From positions 1 through 64,000 of the forward strand of contig NZ_MOMB01000009.1 of assembly GCF_002752165.1 (NCBI RefSeq): a stretch of DNA of 64,000 nucleotides. Direction: 5' to 3'. Position numbers and translations under genes: made by a program. Of the stretch, positions 18,885-28,992 are shown one piece after another; the stretch's first letter is position 1, and every line of letters begins with the position of its first letter. The DNA is from Erwinia sp. OLFS4 (GTDB lineage: Bacteria; Pseudomonadota; Gammaproteobacteria; Enterobacterales; Enterobacteriaceae). Below the pieces are notes generated by a model. It did not search any database. It was not told the origin of the DNA and saw nothing but the letters and a program-made list of their open reading frames with translations.

Positions 18885-20792
18885 TCAGGTGCGCCCTGCC
18901 CGCAGGAATTCTACCGCTCGTTTAAGGTCGCGTGTACGTGGTGTCGGTGGCAGACTATTCAGAAAAGCGGCGCCATAGGGGCGCATAACCAGCCGGTTGT
19001 CACAAATCACCAGCACACCACGGTCATCAACATCGCGGATCAAACGGCCGACGCCCTGTTTCAGACTGATAACGGCATCCGGTAGCTGCACATCATTAAA
19101 CGGATCTCCGCCGCGCAACTGACAATCTTCCATCCTGGCCTTAAGCAGCGGATCGTCTGGCGAAGTGAAAGGCAGTTTGTCAATAATCACCAGCGAGAGA
19201 ACATCACCGCGCACATCCACCCCTTCCCAGAAGCTGCTGGTGGCCACCAGAAGAGCATTACCGGCGCTAATAAACTGTCTGAGCAGCTGTGACTTGCTGG
19301 TTTCACCTTGCAGCAGGACCGGCAACGTCAGGCTGGCGCGAAACGCCGCCGCCAGTTCACGCATCACCTGATGTGAAGTGCAGAGAAAAAAACAGCGCCC
19401 CTGATTCGCTTCAATGACTGGTGCCATCATACTGGCCAGTCTGCCGGCGCCACCAGGCTGGTTTGGCGACGGTAACTGACGTGGCACACATAACAGTGCC
19501 TGCTGGCTGTAATCAAAAGGGCTGTTAAGAATCAGCGTGTCGGCGCTGCCGAGCCCCAGCCGTTCAACAAAATGGGTCATCTGCGCGTTCACCGCCAGGG
19601 TTGCCGAGGTAAATATCCAGCTGGCAGGACGCTGGTCCATCACCTCACGAAACCGTTCCGCGACCGAAAGCGGCGTCAGCGCCAGCACAAAGTGGCGGGC
19701 GCTACATTCATACCAGTAACTGAAACCTGGCTGGCTGATATCCTTCAGCCTTTTTAGCCGGCCACGATAAAGCATGGCGCGTTCAAACGCCGCGTCAAGC
19801 AGAGCAGAACGCCCGAGTGACAGCCGGGCTACGTCGTAACAGAGTTCAAGCGCATCATCAAGTAACACCAGCGCACGTTGCACCGGTGGATTATCCAGCA
19901 GCTGACGTAAATTGCCGCGAAAACCTGGCTCACCCAGCGCCAGACGAAAATCCTGTGCGCTTTGCGCCAGCCGATCGGCAGATTTTTGCAGCTGTTGTAC
20001 ATCGCGCAGTTCGGTACGATAGGCAATGGTAATATCTTTTGCCAGATCCAGCAGCTGACGGCTGGAAAGTTGCTGGCCGAAATACTGGCTGGCTATATCT
20101 GCCAGCTGATGCGCTTCATCGAAAATCATTACCTCGGCCTGCGGGATCAGCTCAGCAAAACCACTCTCTTTTACTACCATATCGGCAAGAAACAGATGAT
20201 GATTGACCACCACAACATCGGCATCCATGGCTTTACGCCGCGCTTTAACCACAAAGCAGTCTTTATATAGCGGGCAATCGCTGCCCAGACAGTTGTCGTT
20301 AGTGCTGGTGACCAGCGGCCACACCGGACTGTCTTCAGCCACCGCCACGCAGCTACTGATGTCGCCCTCAACCGTTACAGACGCCCAGCTGCGCAAATGC
20401 GCTAAATCACTCATCGTCTGCACGGCCAGCTCGCCGCCGGCCATCGCATGCTGTTCCAGCCGCTCCAGGCAGAGATAATTTGCGCGTCCTTTAAGTAAGG
20501 CGAGAGTCCCCTGATAGTTAAGCGCAGCGGCAACGGTGGGTAAGTCGCGACTATAAAGCTGATCCTGTAACGCTTTAGACCCGGTTGAAATAATCACTTT
20601 TTTGCTGGCGCGCAATGCCGGCGCCAGGTATGCATAGGTTTTACCGGTGCCGGTACCGGCCTCAACGACCAGCGCGCCCTGACGGGCTATAGCACTGGCC
20701 ACCGCCTCAGCCATTTCACGCTGTGGTGCTCGGGGTTTAAAACCGGGAATGGCCTGCGCCAGCACGCCGTCGGCAGCAAAATCGTCGGTCAC
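18885..20792 (-). CDS. yoaA: DinG-family Fe-S helicase YoaA
   Basis: This XPD/DinG-type 5'-3' DNA helicase in E. coli binds the pol III chi subunit HolC and helps tolerate blocked replication. The protein of about 635 residues has Walker [16 protein letters not shown], the Fe-S cysteines in YLCLERL and [18 protein letters not shown] in MIFDEAHQL, and the C-terminal motif [23 protein letters not shown] 20792 is chosen as start: it matches E. coli (TDDFA), has GAGAGAA before it, and lies 24 bases downstream of a perfect LexA box that would be inside the gene if the ATG at 20852 were used. Confidence 0.93.
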   Translation of the reverse strand: MTDDFAADGVLAQAIPGFKPRAPQREMAEAVASAIARQGALVVEAGTGTGKTYAYLAPALRASKKVIISTGSKALQDQLYSRDLPTVAAALNYQGTLALLKGRANYLCLERLEQHAMAGGELAVQTMSDLAHLRSWASVTVEGDISSCVAVAEDSPVWPLVTSTNDNCLGSDCPLYKDCFVVKARRKAMDADVVVVNHHLFLADMVVKESGFAELIPQAEVMIFDEAHQLADIASQYFGQQLSSRQLLDLAKDITIAYRTELRDVQQLQKSADRLAQSAQDFRLALGEPGFRGNLRQLLDNPPVQRALVLLDDALELCYDVARLSLGRSALLDAAFERAMLYRGRLKRLKDISQPGFSYWYECSARHFVLALTPLSVAERFREVMDQRPASWIFTSATLAVNAQMTHFVERLGLGSADTLILNSPFDYSQQALLCVPRQLPSPNQPGGAGRLASMMAPVIEANQGRCFFLCTSHQVMRELAAAFRASLTLPVLLQGETSKSQLLRQFISAGNALLVATSSFWEGVDVRGDVLSLVIIDKLPFTSPDDPLLKARMEDCQLRGGDPFNDVQLPDAVISLKQGVGRLIRDVDDRGVLVICDNRLVMRPYGAAFLNSLPPTPRTRDLKRAVEFLRAGRT

Positions 20793-20815
20793 AAATTCTC
20801 TCAGGCCTGCAAAAG

Positions 20816-20835
20816 TACTGTGAATTATGACAGTA
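20816..20835. promoter_or_regulatory. LexA box (SOS operator) of yoaA
   Basis: TACTGTGAATTATGACAGTA has the full CTGT-N8-ACAG core plus the preferred flanking TA on both sides. It lies 24-43 bases upstream of the yoaA GTG start and also faces yoaB on the other strand (start at 20959). It predicts SOS induction of yoaA. Confidence 0.88.
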
Positions 20836-20958
20836 TCAGCGCCGGGAAACAAATCTCACTGCGGCCGGCCAGCGACAGATGACAACCGGCGATGGCTGTG
20901 GCAGGCTGTCAGCCCGGTATTGTTTTGATACTGAGCTCAAAGACAGGAAAAATAAAAA

Positions 20959-21303
20959 ATGACGATTGAACGCATTGATCCGGCTGCACGCATGTCAGAA
21001 GCGGTGATTCATAACGACACCATTTATTACACCAGCGTGCCGGAAAACCTCAGTGCAGATGCTGAAGGCCAGACGGCCGAAGCGCTGGCAATTATCGATT
21101 CGCTACTCACCCGGCTGGGTTCAGATAAAAGTAAGATACTGGATACGACTATTTTTTTGGTCGATAAAGCGGACTTCGCGGCAATGAATCGGGCCTGGGA
21201 TCGCTGGGTTTCCCCCGGCAATGCACCGGTACGCTGTACGGTACAGGCCCAGCTAATGAATCCGCACTACCGGGTTGAAATTAAAATTATTGCGGCAAAA
21301 TGA
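20959..21303 (+). CDS. yoaB: RidA-family protein YoaB
   Basis: This is a 114-residue member of the YjgF/YER057c/UK114 (Rid) family, several of whose members deaminate reactive enamine/imine intermediates. It starts MTIERIDPAARMSEAVIHND and contains PVRCTVQAQLMNPHYRVEIKIIA, with the ligand-binding arginine in the PVRCTV block. Its specific substrate is unknown. It is divergent from yoaA across the LexA box, as in E. coli. Confidence 0.9.
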   Translation: MTIERIDPAARMSEAVIHNDTIYYTSVPENLSADAEGQTAEALAIIDSLLTRLGSDKSKILDTTIFLVDKADFAAMNRAWDRWVSPGNAPVRCTVQAQLMNPHYRVEIKIIAAK

Positions 21304-21345
21304 ACAACAGGCAGTAAAGCTGCCTGAGTCGGTAGCACGGGATGG

Positions 21346-21528
21346 TCACTCCTCATCATCGTCCTCAAAACGGGCGGTAATACTACTGCCCCGATGATTC
21401 TGACGGATTTCGCTGGCAACCTGGGCAATGGCCTGGCCACTGCTCATCCCCGACTGCATAAGCTGCTGAATGCGCTCCACCGCCTGCTGTTGTTCGGCAT
21501 GGCTGAGCGCCGGTAAACCCTGAAACAT
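21346..21528 (-). CDS. yoaH: UPF0181 protein YoaH
   Basis: This is a 60-residue conserved protein of unknown function with the UPF0181 pattern [20 protein letters not shown] and [20 protein letters not shown], ending in an acidic tail EDDDEE. ATG 21528 aligns with E. coli and follows AAGGAGAAGA; an in-frame ATG five codons upstream is less likely. It is divergent from pabB. Confidence 0.9.
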   Translation of the reverse strand: MFQGLPALSHAEQQQAVERIQQLMQSGMSSGQAIAQVASEIRQNHRGSSITARFEDDDEE

Positions 21529-21643
21529 CGTCTTCTCCTTCACTGAGCCGTCATTATTTCACGGGCAAGAAACAGATGCCAGCTGCAGAAAAATATGTCA
21601 GGCTTGCACCCCTGTTATCGTCAACACTGCCGTTAGTCATACC

Positions 21644-23014
21644 ATGAAATATCATTCACTTACCTATCAGCGCGATGCCCTGAAAAGAATGTTTGCATCG
21701 ATTGCAGCCCGCCACTGGTCAATGTTGCTGCATTCCGGCGATGCCGTTCACCCTGACAGCCGTTTTGATATTCTGGTGGCCGACCCGCTGGCAACCCTGG
21801 AAACCGCAGGTAAGCACACCCGTATTACCGAATCGGGCAAGGTACAATTAAGTGAACAGGACCCGCTCAGCCTGTGCAAAATACTGCTGCGCCGCTTGTT
21901 ACCAGAGACTGAAAGCGATGACACGCTGCCTTTTCTTGGCGGGGCAGTTGGCTTGTTTGGTTATGATCTCGGACGTCGTTTTGAACGACTGCCACAGCGG
22001 GCGCAGCCTGACTTGCAGACCCCTGATATGGCTATCGGTATTTACGACTGGGCTATTATTGCCGACCATCAGCAACAGCGTCTGACGCTGGTCTGCCACG
22101 GCGATCTGCAGCATCGGCTGATCTGGCTGGCTGGCCTTGCGGATGCTGACGATATTCAGCCCTTCGCGCTGACCAGCGGCTGGCAGTCCAGCCTCAGCCG
22201 GGAGGCGTATGCCCGCTGTTTCGCACAAATTCAGCACTGGATTGTCAGCGGCGATTGCTATCAGGTTAATCTGGCGCAGCGTTTTACTGCCGGTTATCGT
22301 GGCAGCCTGTGGCAGGCCTTTGAACATTTGCTGGCCGCCAACCAGGCCCCCTTCAGCGCCTGGCTTACGCTGCCTGCCGGTCAGATCCTCAGCTTTTCGC
22401 CGGAGCGCTTTTTGCGCCTGCGATCCGGTCTGATTCAGACGCGCCCCATCAAAGGTACTCTTCCGCGCCTCGCCGACCCACAGGCCGATCAGCAGCAGGC
22501 ACAACGTCTGGCCAGCTCGGAAAAAGATCGTGCAGAAAACCTGATGATCGTCGACCTGTTACGTAATGACATCGGCCGGGTCGCCCAGCCTGGCAGCGTT
22601 TCAGTACCGTCATTGTTTGCCGTTGAAGCCTTTCCGGCGGTCTATCATCTGGTCAGTACCATCACTGCCCGCCTGCGTCCGGAACTGCACGCCAGCGACC
22701 TGTTGCGCGCCTGCTTCCCGGGCGGTTCTATTACCGGCGCCCCCAAGGTGCGGGCCATGGAGATCATTGAACAACTTGAGCCACAGCGCCGCAATGCCTG
22801 GTGTGGCAGTATCGGCTATTTCAGTGCCTGTGGCGCGATGGACAGCAGTATTACCATTCGCACGCTGATTGCTGAAAATCAGCAGCTGTACTGTGCCGCC
22901 GGCGGCGGTATTGTTGCTGATAGTCAACTGGACGCTGAATATCAGGAAACCTTTGATAAGGTGTCACGTATTCTTTCCACGCTGGATAACTTAACTCAAT
23001 GCCATGATGAATAA
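21644..23014 (+). CDS. pabB: Aminodeoxychorismate synthase component I
   Basis: With PabA glutaminase it converts chorismate to 4-amino-4-deoxychorismate, the first step towards p-aminobenzoate and folate. The 456-residue protein has the N-terminal PabB domain (PFLGGAVGLFGYDLGRRFE) and the chorismate-utilising catalytic domain (SFSPERFLRL, TRPIKGTLPR, ENLMIVDLLRNDIGRV, PGGSITGAPKVRAMEII, AAGGGIVADS). The PIKGT motif with its lysine is typical of PabB as opposed to TrpE. The nudL start overlaps its 3' end by 11 bases. Confidence 0.95.
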   Translation: MKYHSLTYQRDALKRMFASIAARHWSMLLHSGDAVHPDSRFDILVADPLATLETAGKHTRITESGKVQLSEQDPLSLCKILLRRLLPETESDDTLPFLGGAVGLFGYDLGRRFERLPQRAQPDLQTPDMAIGIYDWAIIADHQQQRLTLVCHGDLQHRLIWLAGLADADDIQPFALTSGWQSSLSREAYARCFAQIQHWIVSGDCYQVNLAQRFTAGYRGSLWQAFEHLLAANQAPFSAWLTLPAGQILSFSPERFLRLRSGLIQTRPIKGTLPRLADPQADQQQAQRLASSEKDRAENLMIVDLLRNDIGRVAQPGSVSVPSLFAVEAFPAVYHLVSTITARLRPELHASDLLRACFPGGSITGAPKVRAMEIIEQLEPQRRNAWCGSIGYFSACGAMDSSITIRTLIAENQQLYCAAGGGIVADSQLDAEYQETFDKVSRILSTLDNLTQCHDE

Positions 23015-23588
23015 ACCATCCGGGATGAATAATTTTCTTGCCCGGTTTCAGCTGCAAATGCCACTGGCAGGCTGCCCGCCGTCGGGCGGACGTCATGCCG
23101 CCGTCTTAGTGCCCATCGTTAACCGGCCACAGCCGGGGCTGCTGCTGACCCGACGAGCAACCTCTCTGCGCCAGCACGCCGGCCAGGTCGCCTTTCCCGG
23201 CGGAATGCAGGACGACAGCGACGCCGGTTTGCTGGACACCGCACTGCGCGAAGCCGAAGAAGAAATAGCCCTAATGCGTCATCAGGTGCGGATCATCGGT
23301 TGCTTACCCGCGGTGTCCAGTGCCAGCGGTTTTCTGGTCACGCCCTTTCTCGCAATTATTCCACCCGACCTGCCCCTGCATGCCAGCCAGCAGGAAGTCG
23401 ATGCTATTTTTGAAATTCCCTTACAGCAGGCCCTTGATACCGCTCGCTATGGCGCTCTGACGGTGCATCATCGTGGCCAGTTGCGTCAGGTATGGTGTTC
23501 ATACTTTGACCAGCATCTGATTTGGGGCATGACAGCAGGGATCATCCGCCAGCTCAGCCTGCAGGTCAGCGCCACTCGCGACTTTTAA
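23004..23588 (+). CDS. nudL: Nudix hydrolase NudL, probable CoA pyrophosphatase
   Basis: This is a 194-residue Nudix protein of the NudL/YeaB subfamily, whose members hydrolyse CoA to phosphopantetheine and 3',5'-ADP. The CoA-specific motif before the Nudix box (LLLTRRATSLRQHAGQVAFPGG) and the box ending ALREAEEEIAL are intact. It overlaps the last 11 bases of pabB, so the two are translationally coupled, as in E. coli. Confidence 0.92.
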   Translation: MMNKPSGMNNFLARFQLQMPLAGCPPSGGRHAAVLVPIVNRPQPGLLLTRRATSLRQHAGQVAFPGGMQDDSDAGLLDTALREAEEEIALMRHQVRIIGCLPAVSSASGFLVTPFLAIIPPDLPLHASQQEVDAIFEIPLQQALDTARYGALTVHHRGQLRQVWCSYFDQHLIWGMTAGIIRQLSLQVSATRDF

Positions 23589-23710
23589 CTGGAAATCTCT
23601 CATTAGTTTATTTCATGTGAAAAAACGCATAGTTCAGACATGCTGCACTTACTATTGTTGAAATAAACCGGCATTTTATCGCTAAAGTTCCAGTTACAGG
23701 GGTGACGAGT

Positions 23711-25075
23711 GTGATAAGCGTTTTTGAAATGTTCAAAGTCGGCATTGGCCCGTCCAGTTCCCATACCGTCGGTCCGATGAAAGCCGGCAAACGGTTTAGT
23801 GAGGAATTAGCGGAAAAAGGGCTACTGCAACGTACAACCCGCCTGACTGTTGAAGTATACGGCTCGCTGTCGCTGACCGGAAAAGGACACCATACCGATA
23901 TGGCCATTATTCTTGGCCTGACCGGTGCGCAACCGGACACCGTGGATATCAGTGCTATTCCTGCACTAATGCGCAGCATAGAGCAGCGACAGCGTCTGTC
24001 GCTGGCTGGCGGTCAGCACGAAGTGGATTTTCCGCGCGCCGGCGGCCTGATTTTTTGCAGCGAAAATTTACCCCGTCACGAAAATGGCATGATCTTTTAT
24101 GCCTGGCATGACGACCAGCTACTGTACAGCAACACCTGGTACTCAACCGGCGGCGGCTTTATTGTTGACGACGCCCATTTTGGTCAGCCGGCACTGACTC
24201 CCGTGTCAGTCCCCTATCCGTTTCATTCCGCCAGCGCTTTGCTGGATCACTGCCATGAGACCGGACTGTCGCTGTCGGCCTTAGTGATGGAAAACGAACT
24301 TGCGCTCCACCCCCGCGAAGCAATCGAAGACTATTTCAGCCTTGTCTGGCAGACGATGCGCGATTGTATTGCACGCGGCCTACGCCATGAAGGTGTGCTG
24401 CCTGGCCCGCTGCGGGTCCCGCGTCGTGCCGCAGCGTTACACCGGATGCTAATGGCTTCCGGTAAGCAGAATAGCGACCCGATGAATATTATTGACTGGG
24501 TTAATATGTTTGCCCTGGCCGTTAATGAAGAAAATGCCGCGGGCGGACGGGTCGTTACAGCACCCACTAACGGGGCCTGCGGTATCGTACCGGCGGTACT
24601 GGCCTATTACGACCGCTTCGTCGAGCCGGTCACCAGCGATATTTTTATCCGTTACTTTCTGGCCGCCGGCGCAATTGGCATTCTCTACAAAATGAACGCG
24701 TCGATTTCCGGTGCGGAGGTCGGTTGTCAGGGGGAAGTTGGCGTCGCCTGTTCAATGGCCGCCGCCGGTCTTGCTCAGCTGTTTGGCGCCAGCCCTGAAC
24801 AGGTCTGTGTTGCCGCTGAAATTGGTATGGAGCATAACCTTGGCCTGACCTGCGATCCGGTAGCCGGCCAGGTGCAGGTACCCTGTATTGAGCGTAATGC
24901 TATCGCCGCGGTGAAAGCGATCAACGCTGCACGTATGGCATTACGTCGTACCAGCCAGGCACGCGTTTCTCTGGATAAAGTTATTGAAACGATGTACGAA
25001 ACCGGTAAGGACATGAACGCCAAATATCGCGAAACCTCGCGCGGAGGCCTGGCAATTAAAGTACAGTGCGATTAA
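23711..25075 (+). CDS. sdaA: L-serine ammonia-lyase (L-serine deaminase I)
   Basis: The oxygen-sensitive [4Fe-4S] enzyme converts L-serine to pyruvate and ammonia. The 454-residue single-chain form contains [40 protein letters not shown], the cluster-region cysteines in [27 protein letters not shown], and the C-terminal [20 protein letters not shown] 23711 is preferred (product starts MISVFEMFK, as in E. coli); another in-frame GTG lies at 23702. It is upstream of a broken pdeD-like gene, the same neighbour order as E. coli. Confidence 0.95.
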   Translation: MISVFEMFKVGIGPSSSHTVGPMKAGKRFSEELAEKGLLQRTTRLTVEVYGSLSLTGKGHHTDMAIILGLTGAQPDTVDISAIPALMRSIEQRQRLSLAGGQHEVDFPRAGGLIFCSENLPRHENGMIFYAWHDDQLLYSNTWYSTGGGFIVDDAHFGQPALTPVSVPYPFHSASALLDHCHETGLSLSALVMENELALHPREAIEDYFSLVWQTMRDCIARGLRHEGVLPGPLRVPRRAAALHRMLMASGKQNSDPMNIIDWVNMFALAVNEENAAGGRVVTAPTNGACGIVPAVLAYYDRFVEPVTSDIFIRYFLAAGAIGILYKMNASISGAEVGCQGEVGVACSMAAAGLAQLFGASPEQVCVAAEIGMEHNLGLTCDPVAGQVQVPCIERNAIAAVKAINAARMALRRTSQARVSLDKVIETMYETGKDMNAKYRETSRGGLAIKVQCD

Positions 25076-25286
25076 ACCACGGCGCGATTATGCCGCCACG
25101 CCTCGCTTAGCGCGTCATTGCCGCGAGGGCACCCTGAGCAGCCAGTCACGCCCCTGCCGTTGGTAAAATAAATATTTTTAGCAAACATTTGTTTATTTTT
25201 TAGACATACAGACTAAATTTATCGCCATATCCTCCGATAAATGTTGCTCTGGCCTGTGGTTATGCGTGATTTAAGGGTGGTGGTCA

Positions 25287-26853
25287 ATGCCAATCTCCCA
25301 GGAGGTTTTAGGGCAATTTCGTCGTAAGCGTCTGCTTATTTCTGTCACAATTGCCATACTGGTCCTTGTGGGAACGCTGACCTTTCGTTTTTTCCAGGAA
25401 ATAAACGATATTGAGCGGCAATCTCGTCATTTTGCAGATCGGGCAATTGAGCGTTTTGACCGTCAGTTTTCTCCACTAGACCTTGCCGCTAACAATGCCC
25501 TGGGGCTGGTTGGCCTGCCCTGTGAACAGGTGCGTTTTCCGCTGATAGAAAAACTTGCCGCCCTGCAGACTATCCGCACTATCCTGCTGGTGGATCATAA
25601 CCAGATATATTGCTCCAGCATTTACGGCACGATTAACAGCGATTTCAGCGCCGATTTTCCCGATCTGGCTATTGATAATCAGCGCATGGTGCTGACAAAC
25701 GATCGTCAGTTACTTAAAGGTTCAGCGGTATTGCTACTGTGGACGCCGCAATCCCCTGATAACCAGGCGGGTATTCTGCAGGCGATCAATATTGAACTGA
25801 TGACCAGTTATTTACTGGAACCCACATTACCCTGGGTGGAGCGGGCAGTCATTAACGTGGGGGCAAAAGTCTTGAATATGGCAATGCGGTGATTGCAGCG
25901 GCGAAACCGGCTCCCCATCAGGTCAGCTATCAACAAACATCATTACGTTATCCCTACTCCATTACCCTGTTCGGCCCGCAGCCGGCGGCGCTGGCGATTG
26001 TGTCATTGCCCGCCCAGCTGCCGCTGGCACTGTTACTGAGTGCGCTGATCGGCTACGTCGTCTGGCTGGCCACCGCGAACCGTATGAGCCTCTCTGGCAA
26101 ATCAGTTATGGCATTAACGCCCGCGAGTTTATCGTGTATTGCCAGCCGTTAATTAATGCCCGAACACACAGCTGTGAGGGCATTGAACTGCTGCTGCGCT
26201 GGCATAACCGGCGTCAGGGCTGGATTGCGCCCGATGTTTTTATTCCGCTGGCGGAACGGCAAAATTTAATTGCGCCGCTGACCCGCTTTGTTCTCAGCGA
26301 GACCGTGCGCCAGCTGCCTCTGCTGCCGCTGCATAACGGCTTCCATATCGCCATTAACGTTTCCGCCAGCCATTTTCACCGCCAGGAGATAATCAAAGAT
26401 CTGCAGCAACTTTGGTGGCCAGCCGATCCCAAACCACAACTGATTGTTGAACTGACCGAGCGCGATGCCCTGCCGGTTGTCGATCTGCACACCGTCGCTT
26501 TTCTGCACAAAAGCGGCGTAAAACTGGCGATTGATGATTTCGGTACCGGCCATAGTTCGCTCTCTTACCTGAAAACACTCAACCCTGACGTGCTGAAAAT
26601 TGACAAAATCTTTACCGGGGCTATCGGCAACGATGCCATTAATGCCACCGTCACCGATATGGTGATTTCACTGGCACAGCGGCTGAATATTGCTTTGGTT
26701 GCCGAGGGGGTGGAAACGGCTCAGCAGGCAACATACATGCGCGATCGCGGCGTTAATGCTTTGCAGGGGTATTTTTATGCCCGGCCAATGCCGCTGACCG
26801 ATTTCCCGCTGTGGCTGGATAGCTGGCAGCAGGACAGTCAGATGCCGGCGTAA
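25287..26853 (+). pseudogene. pdeD: CSS-motif EAL c-di-GMP phosphodiesterase (PdeD-like), two frameshifts
   Basis: The product would be a membrane sensor with a periplasmic CSS domain and a cytoplasmic EAL domain that degrades c-di-GMP. The reading moves through all three frames. Frame one covers 25287-25868 (transmembrane helix, then the CSS motif IYCSSIYGT). Frame two continues from about 25868 with SLEYGNAVIAAAKP and the second transmembrane helix. Frame three continues from about 26095 with LWQISYGINAREFIVYCQP and the EAL domain (IELLLRW, AINVSASHF, AIDDFGTGHSSLSYL, VAEGVETAQQA). Each shift equals loss of one base, near 25859-25868 (a G5/A4 run) and near 26085-26100. The gene lies between sdaA and yoaE, the position of pdeD (yoaD) in E. 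coli. As read it cannot give a full-length enzyme. Confidence 0.88.
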
Positions 26854-26855
26854 AA

Positions 26856-26875
26856 AAGCCCGCCGTAGCGGGCCT
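26856..26875 (-). terminator. Terminator for yoaE / pdeD-like gene
   Basis: The 6-bp stem GCCCGC / GCGGGC with loop CGTA is preceded by AAAAAA on the plus strand, which is T6 when read from yoaE. It lies between the convergent pseudogene and yoaE. Confidence 0.75.
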
Positions 26876-26898
26876 GATATCACGCGTGGTGATAAAAC

Positions 26899-28476
26899 CT
26901 ATCCGGCATCGTCTTCGTCGTCCGCACGCGGAATCCGGCTCACTTTTACCAGATCAATTCGGTAATCCGTTGCTTCAACAATGCGGAACTGGTAGTCCTG
27001 CAAAACAATGACGTCATTAACCTGCGGTAACTGCCCGTGTTGATGAATTAACAAACCGGCCAGCGACGCGTAATCTTCCTGCGGATCGATCAGACCATGA
27101 ATATCCAGCCGCTGTTGCAGCGAGTGCAGATCGGTGCCGCCTTTAACCAGCCAGCCATCCTCCGTGACTAAGATATCCGGCGTTTCATCCTCGTCGGGAA
27201 ACTCTCCGGCAATCGCCTCCAGCACGTCGAGCGGGGTGATCAGCCCCTGTACCACGCCAAACTCATTGGTTACGATAACAAAGCTGCCTTTCGCCCGCCG
27301 CAATACGCCCAGCAGGTTAATCGGATCGAGCGTGTCAGGTACCACAATGGGCATATGAGCAGCGGCAAAGGCGGCGACATCCATGCCGTGATCCACCGCA
27401 ACCAACAGCTCTTTAGCCCGCACCACGCCGATGATTTCATCCAGCTCGCCGCGGCACACCGGAAATAAACTGTGCGGAGTATCCAGCAGCTGAATGCGAA
27501 TCTCGTCCATCGGCCGCGTGGCATCAACCCAGGATATTTCACCGCGCGGAGTCATAATACTGCGCACCGAGCGCGAGGCCAGAGTGAGCACGCCGTTAAT
27601 CATATAACGCTCTTCCTCTTTAAAAGCCTCCTGCGGCAGCGTCTGCTGCCTGGTGGCCGATTCCGGAGCCACCTGTTCTTCCTGTGGATGATGCTGTTGA
27701 CGTGTACCCATCATCTTCAAAATAGCTTCAGCGGTTCGCTCGCGCATTGGCCGCCTTGCCTGATGGCGCAGAAAATTGCGCCGGGCAATCTGATTAAACA
27801 ACTCAATGATGATTGAAAAGCCGATTGCCGCATACAGGTAACCTTTCGGAATATGGAAACCAAAGCCTTCCGCTACCAGACTCAGGCCGATCATTAACAG
27901 GAAGCTCAGACAGAGCACCACCACCGTCGGATGTGCATTGACAAAAAGCGTCAATGGTTTTGATGCCAGCAGCATCACCGCCATCGCAATCACCACGGCG
28001 GTCATCATAATGGCGAGATTATTCACCATTCCCACCGCCGTAATCACGGCATCGATCGAAAATACCGCATCCAGTACCACTATTTGTAATACCACCGCCC
28101 AGAAGCTGGCGTAGTTACGGTTAACTTCACCGTTAACTTCATGATTCTCTAAACGTTCGTGCAGCTCCATTGTGGCTTTAAACAACAGAAACAGGCCGCC
28201 TAGCAGTAAAATAATGTCGCGTCCTGAAAAACTAAAATCGGCCACGCTGAATAACGGTTTAGTCAGGGTCACCAGCCATGAAACCAGTGAAAGCAATGCC
28301 AGACGCATTAGCAGCGCCAGCGAAAGACCGATTAAACGCGCTTTATCACGCCGTCTGGGCGGCAACTTATCGGCAAGAATGGCAATAAAGACCAGGTTGT
28401 CGATGCCCAGAACAATTTCAAGCACTATCAGCGTAAGCAAACCGGCCCAGATTGAGGGATCCAGAAAAAATTCCAT
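26899..28476 (-). CDS. yoaE: TerC-family membrane protein with CBS and CorC/HlyC domains (YoaE)
   Basis: The 525-residue protein has a TerC-type membrane domain of about seven helices ([42 protein letters not shown]). A tandem CBS region follows ([49 protein letters not shown]) and then a C-terminal transporter-associated domain. Relatives such as Alx are linked to manganese export or metal stress; the function of YoaE is not established. It is divergent from manX, separated by 516 bases. Confidence 0.92.
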   Translation of the reverse strand: MEFFLDPSIWAGLLTLIVLEIVLGIDNLVFIAILADKLPPRRRDKARLIGLSLALLMRLALLSLVSWLVTLTKPLFSVADFSFSGRDIILLLGGLFLLFKATMELHERLENHEVNGEVNRNYASFWAVVLQIVVLDAVFSIDAVITAVGMVNNLAIMMTAVVIAMAVMLLASKPLTLFVNAHPTVVVLCLSFLLMIGLSLVAEGFGFHIPKGYLYAAIGFSIIIELFNQIARRNFLRHQARRPMRERTAEAILKMMGTRQQHHPQEEQVAPESATRQQTLPQEAFKEEERYMINGVLTLASRSVRSIMTPRGEISWVDATRPMDEIRIQLLDTPHSLFPVCRGELDEIIGVVRAKELLVAVDHGMDVAAFAAAHMPIVVPDTLDPINLLGVLRRAKGSFVIVTNEFGVVQGLITPLDVLEAIAGEFPDEDETPDILVTEDGWLVKGGTDLHSLQQRLDIHGLIDPQEDYASLAGLLIHQHGQLPQVNDVIVLQDYQFRIVEATDYRIDLVKVSRIPRADDEDDAG

Positions 28477-28787
28477 TACCTACTCCGCAGACATGAAAAA
28501 AACGATAGCGCTGACCACAGCCCGTTAAGGGAAGCCGCACGAAAAAGATGAGAGACATTGCGCCAGAGCGCAGAAAGATGAGCCGGATGACCCGGTGGCA
28601 TGATGAAACAACGTCGGTGACAGTCCATAGGGTGGGCTGGTGCCCGTTACTCCTGTTCTAAAAAGGATCTTTACTTTAACAGCGCCTCACCAAGTCACAA
28701 AATAGATTATCGCTTTTAACTGTAAAGTTACTTCAAGTGATGCAAAATTAATCATAGAGAAAATTGAGTGTGACAGCCCTCTAAATT

Positions 28788-28803
28788 ACTGAGCAAAGTC
28801 ACA
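28788..28803 (+). promoter_or_regulatory. Candidate CRP site of manXYZ
   Basis: ACTGAGCAAAGTCACA has a perfect right half (TCACA) and a 3/5 left half of the TGTGA-N6-TCACA consensus. It sits directly upstream of the Mlc-type operator, matching the known combination of CRP and Mlc at E. coli manX. Confidence 0.5.
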
Positions 28804-28807
28804 TAAT

Positions 28808-28831
28808 TTATTTTTTTGCGCACTAAAATAA
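28808..28831 (+). promoter_or_regulatory. Mlc/NagC-type operator of manXYZ
   Basis: A perfect inverted repeat TTATTTT (28808-28814) and AAAATAA (28825-28831) is separated by 10 bases with a GCGC centre. This fits ROK-family (Mlc/NagC) operators. A -10-like TAAAAT overlaps its right arm, so binding would block RNA polymerase. In E. coli Mlc represses manXYZ. Confidence 0.75.
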
Positions 28832-28992
28832 TGCACGAATTATCTTAAGACTATTGTATAGGTTTGCAATTAACCGGCCTGCCACAGGCAGTGTTGTGCC
28901 AGCAAAGACGCTGATTCGCACCCTGTATCAATAAACTTACGCGAACCGCTGCATTTATACAGCGTTAGCTTCTCAGAGAAAGGAGGTAGCAA

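Larger units (their letters stand above)
28477..28992. other. Divergent yoaE/manX regulatory region
   Basis: No gene is visible in these 516 bases. The yoaE side (28477-28700) is a long GC-balanced leader that I compared with the yybP-ykoY manganese riboswitch and could not match. The manX side holds a CRP-like site (28788-28803), a Mlc/NagC-type operator (28808-28831), possible -10 elements TAAAAT (28824-28829) or TATTGT (28852-28857), and a strong AAAGGAGGT ribosome site. Confidence 0.55.

Noticed and set aside
21899-22504. 201-codon antisense open frame inside pabB
   Set aside because: It is a shadow of pabB codon usage with no recognisable motif or ribosome site.
25889-26152. Middle piece of the pdeD-like gene as an independent small membrane protein
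   Set aside because: Its sequence continues the CSS-EAL protein from the preceding frame and leads into the EAL domain in the next, so it is part of one broken gene.
28477-28700. Long leader of yoaE as a possible yybP-ykoY manganese riboswitch
   Set aside because: The conserved riboswitch core sequences could not be found on the yoaE strand, and the hairpins are weak. TerC-family membership alone is not enough.
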